Shown here piece by piece: positions 14,737-21,713 of a DNA stretch of 24,814 nucleotides. The position numbers and the translations under genes are program-made. Source of the stretch: an uncultured beta proteobacterium (lineage in GTDB: Bacteria > Pseudomonadota > Gammaproteobacteria > Burkholderiales > SG8-39); the NCBI GenBank assembly GCA_902826155.1, contig CADEDU010000007.1:71970-96783 (forward strand), read 5' to 3'. Within the stretch, counting starts at the first letter, position 1. Each line of letters starts with the position of its first letter. The notes under the pieces are model-generated. The model did not search any database. It was not told where the DNA came from and was given only the letters and a program-made list of their open reading frames with translations.

Positions 14737-16917
14737 GTGCAACGGGTGAGTAAGCGGCGCCTGCTCGGCTGGCTGCTGGCACCGCTGATCGCCACGGCAA
14801 CGCTCGCGGCGATCTGGTCACCGGTCGCGCTGCGTTACTGGCTCACCCCGCTGCGCGTCGATCCGGCCGCGGTGCAGGCGCATCGCGAAACGCCCGCCGA
14901 CGAAGTGCTCGCCGCGATCGCCGAGCAGTCGCTCACGAGCGACAACCCGATCGCAGGCGAACGCACGATCGCCCTGGCCGACGGGTATCTCGCCGGGCGG
15001 TTCGAGTACCCGCTGTTCGGCCCGATCGACGTCACGCCGCAGTTCGCACCGGACGACCTGGCCAAAGGCTCCGACGTCGTGCAGTTTCTGAGCGCGGCAT
15101 GGACCGGACCCGACTGGCTGCTGCGCGCCTACGAACTTACCAAGCGCGAGCCGTACTTCGAAGCGGCGCTGAGCCACGCGGTGAATTTCATCGACTTCGA
15201 GGCGGGCTTGTGGCTGCCGCGCGCCTCGATCTGGGCAACCAACTCGCTGGCTGCTCGGGTCAGCGTGCTGACCCGCTTGTGGCGCGTCTATCGCGTCCGC
15301 AAGAATTTCGATCCGGCCATCGCCGTGCGCATCCTGCAGCACGCTTCCCGCACGGCCGAACTCCTGGCACGGCCGGCCGCGTTCGTCGGCGTGTCGAACC
15401 ACGGGGTGATGCAGAACATCGGTCTGCTGCAGATCGCCACGGCGTTTCCGCAACTGCCCGACAGCGCGCGCTTCGCCCGCACGGCACTCGAGCGGCTCGC
15501 CGAGCAGATGCGCTTCTACGTGAGTGACGAAGGCGTGGTGCTGGAGCACAGCGCCGGCTATCACTTCTCCGGCTTGCGCCTGCTTTCATACGTGCGCGAA
15601 CTGCACGAGTTGCGCGGCGCGCCGATGCCGCAGGAATGGATCGCGAAACAGCAAGGAGCGCTGGCGTTCTTCCGCTTCCTGGAGCGGCCCGATCGCACGC
15701 TGCCGATGTTCGGCAACACATTGAGCATGCCTTGGGCGTTGCCGGTGCGGGGCCTGGGCACCGGCGCACTGCCCGACGCGGCCTACACCCGGGCGCCAGC
15801 GAGCCTGCTTCGTCCGGTCAGTGGTTATGCGGCTTGGTGGGACGCACGTACGGCCAGCGGCCGCACCACGCTCGCGCAGACGGTGGTGCCATGGTCGAAC
15901 TTCGCCGGTCACGCGCACAAGCTCGCCGACGAGATGAGTCTGCTGCTCTGGGCCGACGGGCAGAGCTGGCTCACCAATGTCGGCTACAGCCCGTATCACG
16001 GCGAGTTGGCCGACAAGGCAGCCGGCTGGGACGGTTCGAGCGCGCCGCATTTCGTCGGCGAGCAACCGGGCAATCCGCGCAGTACGACGTTGCGCGCGTT
16101 CGTGGACGACACTCGTCTGCGCGCGCTCGACCTGGAACGCGTGAACGGCGACGGCTCGCGCATACGCCGGCAGGTCGTCACCGCAGGTGCGCGCTGGTGG
16201 ATCGTGCTCGACACCGCCGCGGCAAACACGGCTCGCACGCTGTGCACGCAGTGGACAACCTACCCCGGCACGCGCGTCACGCCCACCACGGCGGTGAGCA
16301 CGGAACGCGCAAGCTTCGCCCTGGCGCGCGAAGGCGCCGCGCACACGCTGGCGTTGCATCTGGCAAGCGGCGGCGCGGGAGAATTTCAGCAACTCCAGGG
16401 CAGCGTCAAGCCATACGCGGGCTGGGCGGTGATCGACAGGCGCCCGACCGCAACGCAGTCGTTTCGCGTCACGACCGCATCGGCAAATTGGCTGCTGACG
16501 GTGTTCGCGCTCGATGCCAATCCGACCACGCCGACGTCGTTGAGCGAGGTAGCGGTGATGGCACCGGATCAATGGCGGGTTACGCTGCAGGTCGACGGCG
16601 CACCGCTCACGGTCACGCGCAACGCGAACGGGCTCGTTCACGCGAACGGCACGCTCACCCTGCAGCCGGGGCCTGATGCATCGGCCGCGCGCGCCACGAT
16701 CCGCGCGGCGTTCAGCGCTGTGCGCGAGAAGTATCCGCGCGTGCGCGACCGGCTCCAAGCCCGCTGGCTTGCAAGCGGCGCAACGATCGCCGGTGTCGCC
16801 GTGTTGATGATCGCTCTGGTACTACCCGCCGTTCGCGCTCGGCGCCGGCTGCGCGCAGCCATGCACGCGGCCTACGTCGCGGGCTGCGCCTGGCTGGTAT
16901 TCGGGTTTCTCGGGTGA
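14737..16917 (+). CDS. Membrane-anchored heparinase II/III-like protein
   Basis: 726 residues resembling polysaccharide lyases of the heparinase II/III superfamily (alpha-toroid followed by a beta-sandwich). An N-terminal hydrophobic helix (about 9-29) directs the protein to the envelope. Candidate catalytic residues in family order are N221-H222 (VSNHGVMQN), Y275 (EHSAGYHF) and H392/H394 in GHAHKLADEMSLLLWADGQS, matching the Asn-Tyr-His pattern of PL12-type enzymes. Unusually there are two C-terminal hydrophobic segments (about 687-705 and 709-725), so the catalytic part would be held at the periplasmic face. The start is the GTG at 14737 or the GTG at 14746; neither has a strong ribosome site. 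No sugar-utilisation or exopolysaccharide genes lie nearby, so the substrate is unknown. Confidence 0.75.
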   Translation: MQRVSKRRLLGWLLAPLIATATLAAIWSPVALRYWLTPLRVDPAAVQAHRETPADEVLAAIAEQSLTSDNPIAGERTIALADGYLAGRFEYPLFGPIDVTPQFAPDDLAKGSDVVQFLSAAWTGPDWLLRAYELTKREPYFEAALSHAVNFIDFEAGLWLPRASIWATNSLAARVSVLTRLWRVYRVRKNFDPAIAVRILQHASRTAELLARPAAFVGVSNHGVMQNIGLLQIATAFPQLPDSARFARTALERLAEQMRFYVSDEGVVLEHSAGYHFSGLRLLSYVRELHELRGAPMPQEWIAKQQGALAFFRFLERPDRTLPMFGNTLSMPWALPVRGLGTGALPDAAYTRAPASLLRPVSGYAAWWDARTASGRTTLAQTVVPWSNFAGHAHKLADEMSLLLWADGQSWLTNVGYSPYHGELADKAAGWDGSSAPHFVGEQPGNPRSTTLRAFVDDTRLRALDLERVNGDGSRIRRQVVTAGARWWIVLDTAAANTARTLCTQWTTYPGTRVTPTTAVSTERASFALAREGAAHTLALHLASGGAGEFQQLQGSVKPYAGWAVIDRRPTATQSFRVTTASANWLLTVFALDANPTTPTSLSEVAVMAPDQWRVTLQVDGAPLTVTRNANGLVHANGTLTLQPGPDASAARATIRAAFSAVREKYPRVRDRLQARWLASGATIAGVAVLMIALVLPAVRARRRLRAAMHAAYVAGCAWLVFGFLG

Positions 16918-16935
16918 TGGACTACCGAGGACGGC

Positions 16936-17994
16936 CTACTGAATCTTGACGCCGGCGGCGCGGATGATCTTGCCCCACTTGTGCGCTTCGGCCGCCGCGA
17001 ACGCAGCGAACTCTTCGGGGCGATTGCCGACCAGTCGCGCGCCCGAGTTGGCAAAGCGCGCCTGCACGTCGGGTTGCGCGAGCGCCTTGCCGATCTCGTC
17101 GGCCCATCGCGCGACGATTGCCGGCGGCGTTTTCGCGGGCGCCACCATGCCGAACCATGATGAAGCCTCGAACCCGGCCATGCCGCCTTCGGTGAACGTC
17201 GGCACATCGGGAAGCTGCGGCAGGCGCGCCGCGGCGGCCACGCCTAACGCGCGCAACGACCCTGCCTTGATGTGATTGATCACGGTGGGAGGATTGTCGA
17301 CGACGCCATTGAGCTGCCCGCCAAGCACCGCGTTCACCGCCTCGGCCGCGCTCTTGTACGGCACATGGACGATGTCCACGCCCGCGGCGGCCTTGAACAT
17401 TTCCAGGCCGAGATGTCCGGTGGTGCCGTTGCCCGGTGAACCGAAACTCAGCTTGCCCGCATCGCGCTTGGCTAGATCAACGAACGCGCGCAGCGTCTGC
17501 GCCGGGCTGTCGTTGCGCACCACCAGCACCATCGGCATGTCAGCCACCATGGAGATCGGTGCGAACGCACTCGCCGCATCGAACGGCATCTTGGCGTAGA
17601 GAAACTGGTTGATGCTGAGGATGCCCGCCGAAGACATGAGCATGGTGTAGCCGTCGGGCTCGGCCTTGGCCACTACATCGGCACCGACATTGCCGCCCGC
17701 GCCGGTGCGGTTCTCGACCAGCACCGGCTGACCGAACGCCGGGCCGAGCTTGTCGGCCAGCGCGCGAGCGAGCACGTCGACCAGTCCGCCCGGCGCGAAC
17801 GGCGCGACGATGCGGATCGGTTTCGAGGGATAGCTTTGCTGCGCGAGCGCCTGTGCGCACGCGATTGCAAGCAGCGTCGCGAACGCGAACTGCGCGAGCG
17901 TGATCACAGCGCCTGAACGCCGCTTGAGAGGGCCCATAGCGTGTGCCTGCGTTTTCGGGGCTGAGCCTTGCACGGCTGGGGCGTTCATCGTCAT
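16936..17994 (-). CDS. Bug-family tripartite tricarboxylate transporter binding protein
   Basis: Periplasmic binding protein of the Bug (TctC) family, abundant in Burkholderiales. 352 residues from the ATG at 17994; ATGs at 17988 and 17937 are alternatives, and the usual family length (about 325-330) slightly favours a shorter form. A signal sequence ends with AQALAQQ before SYPSKPIRIVAPFAPGGLVD, the family's first conserved block. VENRTGAGGNVGADVVAKAEPDGYTMLM and VPYKSAAEAVNAVLGGQ are the next typical blocks. No TctA or TctB membrane partner lies in the window, as is common for Bug proteins. Divergent from the decarboxylase-like gene 76 bases away, which suggests shared regulation and a carboxylated ligand related to that enzyme's pathway. 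Confidence 0.9.
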   Translation of the reverse strand: MTMNAPAVQGSAPKTQAHAMGPLKRRSGAVITLAQFAFATLLAIACAQALAQQSYPSKPIRIVAPFAPGGLVDVLARALADKLGPAFGQPVLVENRTGAGGNVGADVVAKAEPDGYTMLMSSAGILSINQFLYAKMPFDAASAFAPISMVADMPMVLVVRNDSPAQTLRAFVDLAKRDAGKLSFGSPGNGTTGHLGLEMFKAAAGVDIVHVPYKSAAEAVNAVLGGQLNGVVDNPPTVINHIKAGSLRALGVAAAARLPQLPDVPTFTEGGMAGFEASSWFGMVAPAKTPPAIVARWADEIGKALAQPDVQARFANSGARLVGNRPEEFAAFAAAEAHKWGKIIRAAGVKIQ

Positions 17995-18031
17995 GCTTTC
18001 GGTACCTTACGGAACGTCGCGTCGCAGCCTC

Positions 18032-18037
18032 TATACT
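18032..18037 (+). promoter_or_regulatory. Possible -10 element of the decarboxylase-like gene
   Basis: TATACT lies 33 bases before the ATG at 18071 in the context CTATACTGGC, the same ten bases seen at the dctP promoter (5679-5688, CTATACTGGC). No good -35 hexamer is present at 17 bases, so the gene would need an activator or the site is fortuitous. Confidence 0.4.
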
Positions 18038-18070
18038 GGCAAACACACTCCTACCGCAAGAGGCGCACCG

Positions 18071-19084
18071 ATGTGGCCGCATCCGGCAATCGACATTCAC
18101 ACGCACGTGGTCCCCGAGCAGTTTCCGGCGTACATCGGCTCGCGCGCGAACGTGCCGTGGCCTTCGATGCAGCCGGCGCACGCCTGCCATGCGCACGTGA
18201 TGATCCAGGGCAAGGTGTATCGCACGGTGCACCAGAGCTGCTGGCACAGCGCCGACCGGTTGCAGGAGATGGATGCGCATCACATCACCGCGCAATGCCT
18301 CTCGCCGATGCCCGAGCTGCTGAGCTACTGGCTGCCCGCCGATGACGCGCAGGTGCTGATCCGCTACATCAACGATCAGATCGCCAACATGGTCGCGCGC
18401 GAGCCCAAGCGCTTCGTCGGCCTGGGCGGGGTGCCGCTGCAGGACGTGGACCGCGCGATCCGCGAGCTGGAGTACGTGGTGAACGACCTGGGCTTCGCCG
18501 GCGTGGAGTTGGCCTCGCACGTGGAAGGCGTGTCGATCGGCGATGCGCAGTTCGAGCCGTTCTTCACCGCGGTGGAGCGTCTGAACGCCTGCGTGTTCGT
18601 GCACGCGCTGCGCCCCGCGGGCCAGGAGCGCATCGTCGGCTCGGTCGCCGAGCAGGTGGTGTGCTTTCCCGGCGACATCGCGCTCGCGGCCGCATCGATG
18701 ATCACCGGCGGCATGGCCGAACGTCATCCGAACCTGCGCATTGCCTTCAGCCACGGCGGCGGCGCGATGACCAACCTGCTGCCGCGCCTGAACAAGGCGT
18801 ATGAGCTGATGCCGAAGTTCAAGGAATCGCTCCCGCACGCGCCCGGCCACTACGCCAAGCGTTTCTACTACGACACCGTCGTCTTCGACCCGCAGCTGCT
18901 CGCCTTCGAAGTCGCGATGTACGGCAAGACGCAGATCTGCATCGGCAGCGACTTCCCGTTCGCGATGGGCGATCTCGACCCGATCAACACGCTCGGCAAA
19001 ACCGGGCTCGACAACGAAACGCTGGCGCTGATCTCGCACGGGAACGCGAAGCGCTTTCTAGGGGCGAATGCACCCGGGCTTTGA
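18071..19084 (+). CDS. ACMSD-like amidohydrolase-superfamily decarboxylase
   Basis: Member of the metal-dependent amidohydrolase group that includes 2-amino-3-carboxymuconate-6-semialdehyde decarboxylase (ACMSD) and related aromatic-acid decarboxylases. 337 residues from the ATG at 18071, with a weak AAGAGG site upstream. The zinc ligands are H10-x-H12 (DIHTHVVPEQ), H178 (FVHALRP) and D294 (GSDFPF); H228 (FSHGGG) is the candidate base. R51 and R239 fall where the two substrate-binding arginines of the Pseudomonas ACMSD lie, and total length is nearly the same. This spacing supports a decarboxylase rather than a hydrolase. The true substrate may be another carboxymuconate or a hydroxybenzoate; no other 2-aminophenol pathway gene is adjacent. 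A Bug binding protein is transcribed divergently. Confidence 0.82.
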   Translation: MWPHPAIDIHTHVVPEQFPAYIGSRANVPWPSMQPAHACHAHVMIQGKVYRTVHQSCWHSADRLQEMDAHHITAQCLSPMPELLSYWLPADDAQVLIRYINDQIANMVAREPKRFVGLGGVPLQDVDRAIRELEYVVNDLGFAGVELASHVEGVSIGDAQFEPFFTAVERLNACVFVHALRPAGQERIVGSVAEQVVCFPGDIALAAASMITGGMAERHPNLRIAFSHGGGAMTNLLPRLNKAYELMPKFKESLPHAPGHYAKRFYYDTVVFDPQLLAFEVAMYGKTQICIGSDFPFAMGDLDPINTLGKTGLDNETLALISHGNAKRFLGANAPGL

Positions 19085-19150
19085 ATTGAGTGAGCGAGTG
19101 CAAGGGGTGGCGCGAACGAGTGCTGCGCCTTACGAATCGGAATCGTTTGC

Positions 19151-19444
19151 CTAGCGGCGGCCGGACCAGTACCCGGGTCTGCGGCGATGATGCGCGATTG
19201 CGACAACCCGAAGCTCTTCCTGGTCGAGGTAATAGATGATGCTGTACGGAAACCGCCGCATCGGAAAGCGACGCCGGCCATTCCGCCATACCGCTGCGAG
19301 TTTAGGGTACTCACACAGCAGTGCCACCGCGCGCTCGAATTCCGCTGCGAAGGCAAGACCCAGATCGGCACCGCCCTCTCGGGCGTAATGCAGGACAGCG
19401 TCGGTAAGCTCTTGATCCGCATCGGCGCCAACCGATGCCTTCAT
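19151..19444 (-). CDS. RelE/ParE-family toxin
   Basis: 97-residue basic protein of the ParE branch of the RelE/ParE superfamily; ParE toxins act on DNA gyrase, RelE types cut mRNA. Typical features are the two-helix N-terminus (ADADQELTDAVLHY and FAAEFERAVALLCEYP) and the beta-strand core RRFPMRRFPYSIIYYLDQEE followed by LRVVAIAHHRRRPGYW at about 75-90. The ATG at 19444 overlaps the antitoxin stop as ATGA, so the toxin is translated after its antitoxin. Full length, with no sign of damage. Confidence 0.9.
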   Translation of the reverse strand: MKASVGADADQELTDAVLHYAREGGADLGLAFAAEFERAVALLCEYPKLAAVWRNGRRRFPMRRFPYSIIYYLDQEELRVVAIAHHRRRPGYWSGRR

Positions 19445-19665
19445 CCGATCGCGGCCCGAGCTTTCGCGATAGCTTCCGCCACCGGGATCATGCTTGAGCG
19501 GCCAGCTTCAATCGCCTCGACGCGACGTTCAACTTCCTGGGCCCAAGCCCGGTCGACTTCGTCGTCTTGGAATAGGCTCGCAATGAGTCGGTCGGCCAGG
19601 GCCGCACGCTCCTCGGCGCTGAGCTTTAGGGCCTGCTCTTCCAGTGCTTCGACTCGGCTATTCAT
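19441..19665 (-). CDS. Addiction-module antitoxin (Unstab_antitox family)
   Basis: 74-residue acidic partner of the downstream ParE-type toxin, of the small addiction-module family that pairs with ParE/RelE. From the ATG at 19665 the protein begins MNSRVEALEEQALKLSAEER, followed by ALADRLIASLFQDDEVDRAW, both typical of the family; the C-terminal half (ERRVEAIEAGRSSMIPVAEA) would wrap the toxin. A start at 19737 would add 24 residues with no family resemblance. Antitoxin-first order and a four-base overlap indicate a single transcript, usually autoregulated. No palindrome clear enough to call an operator was found upstream. Confidence 0.87.
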   Translation of the reverse strand: MNSRVEALEEQALKLSAEERAALADRLIASLFQDDEVDRAWAQEVERRVEAIEAGRSSMIPVAEAIAKARAAIG

Positions 19666-19843
19666 TGTCACTTTGACCGATGAACGTGATTTCAAGATCA
19701 TACCCGCGCCGATCGCTTGTTGCGAACGCCTATTCATGAAAGGAGAACGTCGCAGCGTTCCGCTCCCACGCCACCGTGGTACGGGCTACTAAGACGACGG
19801 TCCGATGAGACAAGACACCACAACCCACTCCACGGAAATAACG

Positions 19844-20332
19844 ATGCGTTCAATCGCCGCAATCGGTGTTCTCGTTGTGCTGACTGCGTTCGGAAACTCC
19901 GCGCTGGCGCAGAGCAAGGACCCGAACAAAGTCAAAGACATGCTCACCGGCGACGCAAAGGGCAGCGCCGCGGCCAACCCACAGTGCAAGCTGTTCACGC
20001 CCGCGGAGATCGCCGGCTATCTCGGCGTTACGGTCGGTGCGGGACAGAACGCGGCGGGTGGCGCCGGTTGCAGCTGGACCGACAAGGACGATGAAGCGCA
20101 GGCCGTCCTCACGGTTGTCGGGCCGAACTACTTCCCCGAGCCGTCACGCGTCAAAGGATTCAAGCGACTTCCGGGCATCGGCAAGAAAGCGTGGGTAGCG
20201 CCCGATGCGGGGTGGAGCGCCGGGGCACTGTTCGACGACATCGCCATCGTGGTGAATCTCGATGGCAAGAAGGCGAGCGAGGCGACGGTCGTGGCTTTCC
20301 TGCAGGAAGCGGTCAAGCGGCGCAAACGGTGA
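19844..20332 (+). CDS. Small exported protein with two cysteines
   Basis: 162 residues from the ATG at 19844; an ATG at 19805 would add 13 polar residues before the signal peptide. A signal peptide is clear (IAAIGVLVVLTAFGNSALAQ, cleavage after about residue 22), with no lipobox Cys. The mature part has C48 in PQCKLFTPAEIAGYLGV and C76 in GAGCSWTDKDD, a C-x-L-x-T-P-x-E ... CSW pattern like small exported domains such as DUF3558, probably disulfide-linked. The rest is a predicted beta-rich fold ending with an amphipathic helix (VVAFLQEAVKRRKR). The function is unknown. Its stop is 24 bases from the stop of the convergent lipoprotein gene. Confidence 0.72.
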   Translation: MRSIAAIGVLVVLTAFGNSALAQSKDPNKVKDMLTGDAKGSAAANPQCKLFTPAEIAGYLGVTVGAGQNAAGGAGCSWTDKDDEAQAVLTVVGPNYFPEPSRVKGFKRLPGIGKKAWVAPDAGWSAGALFDDIAIVVNLDGKKASEATVVAFLQEAVKRRKR

Positions 20333-20356
20333 CACCGGAAGCGGCGCTGATGTAAA

Positions 20357-20968
20357 TCATCCCCCCTTCTTCTTGGCCGCCTGTTCATCGAACATGCGTC
20401 GGCCTTCCGCCTCGCTCAGCTCACGCAAGTGAAACGTGGGCTGCGTTGCGGCGGCGTGCGTGGCGGCGACGACTTCAAAGAACGACTTGAGCGCTTTCGC
20501 ATCGGTGCGACTCGGACGGCAGCGAGCGCTCGTCGACGACGGCGCGAGTTCGATGCCCGCGCTGGCCAGTCGCTGCTTTTCGGCCGTGAGTATCTTGCAA
20601 TCCGGCGGAGTGATCGTGAGCCGTCCTTCCGCACTGCGCCGGCCGAGCACGTAAGCGAATTCCTTGTTCATCGACAGCTGCGCGATGAACGTCGTGGTGT
20701 CGATCCGTTCGTACGCCAGCGTGCTCGGCTTGCCTTCCCCGGGAAACCAGAGCATCGCCGTGGTCGGGCCCATCTGCTCGATTCGAAACACGTTGCAATC
20801 GGACACCTGCAGCTTGTGCACGGCGCACGATTGGCCATAACCCGGTTTGATCGGCTGGAACGCGCTTGCACTGTTGCCGAACACCGCCTCATCGGTGGTG
20901 ACGCAGCCGGATAGCCCGGATGCAACGAGTGCGGCAAGGAACGACCCTCTCAATTTTGTGTATGACAA
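20357..20968 (-). CDS. Predicted lipoprotein with TTG start
   Basis: 203 residues from the TTG at 20968, chosen because GAGGAAG (20980-20974) lies five bases upstream and this start places the signal peptide at the very N-terminus: hydrophobic GSFLAALVAS and lipobox L19-S-G-C22. Threonines after the Cys suggest outer-membrane sorting. Four further cysteines (SCAVHKLQVSDCN, PPDCKIL, SARCRPS) suggest disulfides in the periplasm. The C-terminus is charged and ends EQAAKKKGG. No family was recognised. The gene lies on the minus strand, 45 bases after a lone GTTAGGC core-like site, so it may be the last gene carried by the neighbouring cassette array or the first resident gene beyond it; no attC follows its stop. 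Confidence 0.72.
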   Translation of the reverse strand: MSYTKLRGSFLAALVASGLSGCVTTDEAVFGNSASAFQPIKPGYGQSCAVHKLQVSDCNVFRIEQMGPTTAMLWFPGEGKPSTLAYERIDTTTFIAQLSMNKEFAYVLGRRSAEGRLTITPPDCKILTAEKQRLASAGIELAPSSTSARCRPSRTDAKALKSFFEVVAATHAAATQPTFHLRELSEAEGRRMFDEQAAKKKGG

Positions 20969-20973
20969 GCTGA

Positions 20974-20980
20974 CTTCCTC
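20974..20980 (-). promoter_or_regulatory. Ribosome-binding site fixing a TTG start
   Basis: GAGGAAG on the minus strand, five bases before the TTG at 20968. It decides this start over a longer in-frame start at 21004, which would bury the signal peptide. Confidence 0.6.
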
Positions 20981-21012
20981 ATCCGTCGCGGCGCGGGCGT
21001 GCACCTTACTCG

Positions 21013-21019
21013 CCTAACG
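21013..21019 (-). other. Lone attC-like core site at the left end of the array
   Basis: GTTAGGC on the minus strand within CATGCGTTAGGC fits GTTRRRY. No matching RYYYAAC box was found within 150 bases upstream in the minus direction, so it is either a half-site left by deletion or a chance match. It coincides with the change in composition. Confidence 0.35.
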
Positions 21020-21405
21020 CATGCACGCAAGCGCAGATGACGCGAGCCAAGTGCGCGTAACGAAATTTGCTTTGAACACAGATCGCCAATACACGAGCTT
21101 TACAGGGACCGAGCGGCTAACCCTGCCGAACCAAGCGGCGGGCGCAGCGCCTCCTGAGACCGGGGTCCGCTTCCGCGGACTACCCTGCGGTGCTCACGCG
21201 GCGAGGCGGCTGCGGAATTCGGACCTCGCGTCCGACACCGTGAGTGAATGGCGAATCAGTGCGCGCGACGTTCCGAGAAGACCGCAGCCGACAACCCCTC
21301 GCCGCGCTGCGCTCCTCGGCCCGGCCAAAGTCGGCACTGCGCCCGCCGCCCGATTCGGCAGGGGGACTTGCTCTGGCTACGTCAATGGCGCTTAAGCAAT
21401 TCCCA
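21020..21405. other. Gene-free stretch
   Basis: About 390 bases with no convincing coding sequence. A minus-strand frame of 81 codons (21425-21180) begins with TTG inside the attC-like element and has no recognisable protein features. The composition is mixed, and short palindromic pieces such as GGTCCGCTTCCGCGGACTACC (21164-21184) are present. It may be decayed cassette DNA. Confidence 0.5.
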
Positions 21406-21422
21406 AACGTTTCGCGCGACTT

Positions 21423-21622
21423 CAAATGAGCCGCCGATGACGCGCGTAGCGCGGAAGCAACTGCGAGCCGACGAAGAAGGCTCGCCGCCGTGGACTCGAT
21501 TCTTTGTTAGGCGTCGCTGGCTGCGTTATGTGGCTGCTTCTCAGTCGTTGGAACTTCCTTGTCAGATTCGACCGAACCAAACATCTCGAGGCCCGACATG
21601 GCGGTTCTCGGGTAATACACCC
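21423..21622. repeat. 200-bp duplicated block, copy A (gene tail plus attC-like hairpin)
   Basis: About 93% identical by eye to 22812-23012, in the same orientation. On the minus strand it holds the last 37 codons of a reading frame, a GCCTAAC box (21512-21506) that contains the stop codon, then a hairpin GCGAGCC/GGCTCGC (21463-21469 with 21479-21485, nine-base loop) followed by GTTGCTT. The RYYYAAC end fits attC; the other end departs from GTTRRRY, so the site is called attC-like only. Confidence 0.85.
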
Positions 21623-21698
21623 GCAATTCGTCCAGATCGACAAGCCGTCGTTTGAGCTTGAAAATCCCTCTGACCTGGTCCATCTCATAAATCCGCAC
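21507..21698 (-). CDS. Possible 63-residue cassette protein, or readthrough tail
   Basis: 63 codons from a GTG at 21698 to the TAA inside the GCCTAAC box. The sequence looks protein-like (VRGIFKLKRRLVDLDELRVY, then YPRTAMSGLEMFGSV) but no family was recognised. It is in the same frame as the 300-residue gene upstream, separated only by the TAG at 21716-21714 and five codons, so the two could once have been one longer protein. The tail is repeated in copy B of the duplication; the five base differences between the two coding tails all change the amino acid, which argues against strong selection on it. Confidence 0.35.
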   Translation of the reverse strand: MRIYEMDQVRGIFKLKRRLVDLDELRVYYPRTAMSGLEMFGSVESDKEVPTTEKQPHNAASDA

Positions 21699-21713
21699 TT
21701 CCCCGCGGAAGAT

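Noticed and set aside
14725..14748. Seven-codon frame ATG...TGA between prpD and the heparinase-like gene, overlapping a GTG start
   Set aside because: It could be a coupling leader, but it is too short to support and has no ribosome site.
21180..21425. 81-codon minus-strand frame after copy A of the duplicated block
   Set aside because: It starts with TTG inside the attC-like element, has mixed composition and shows no recognisable domain.
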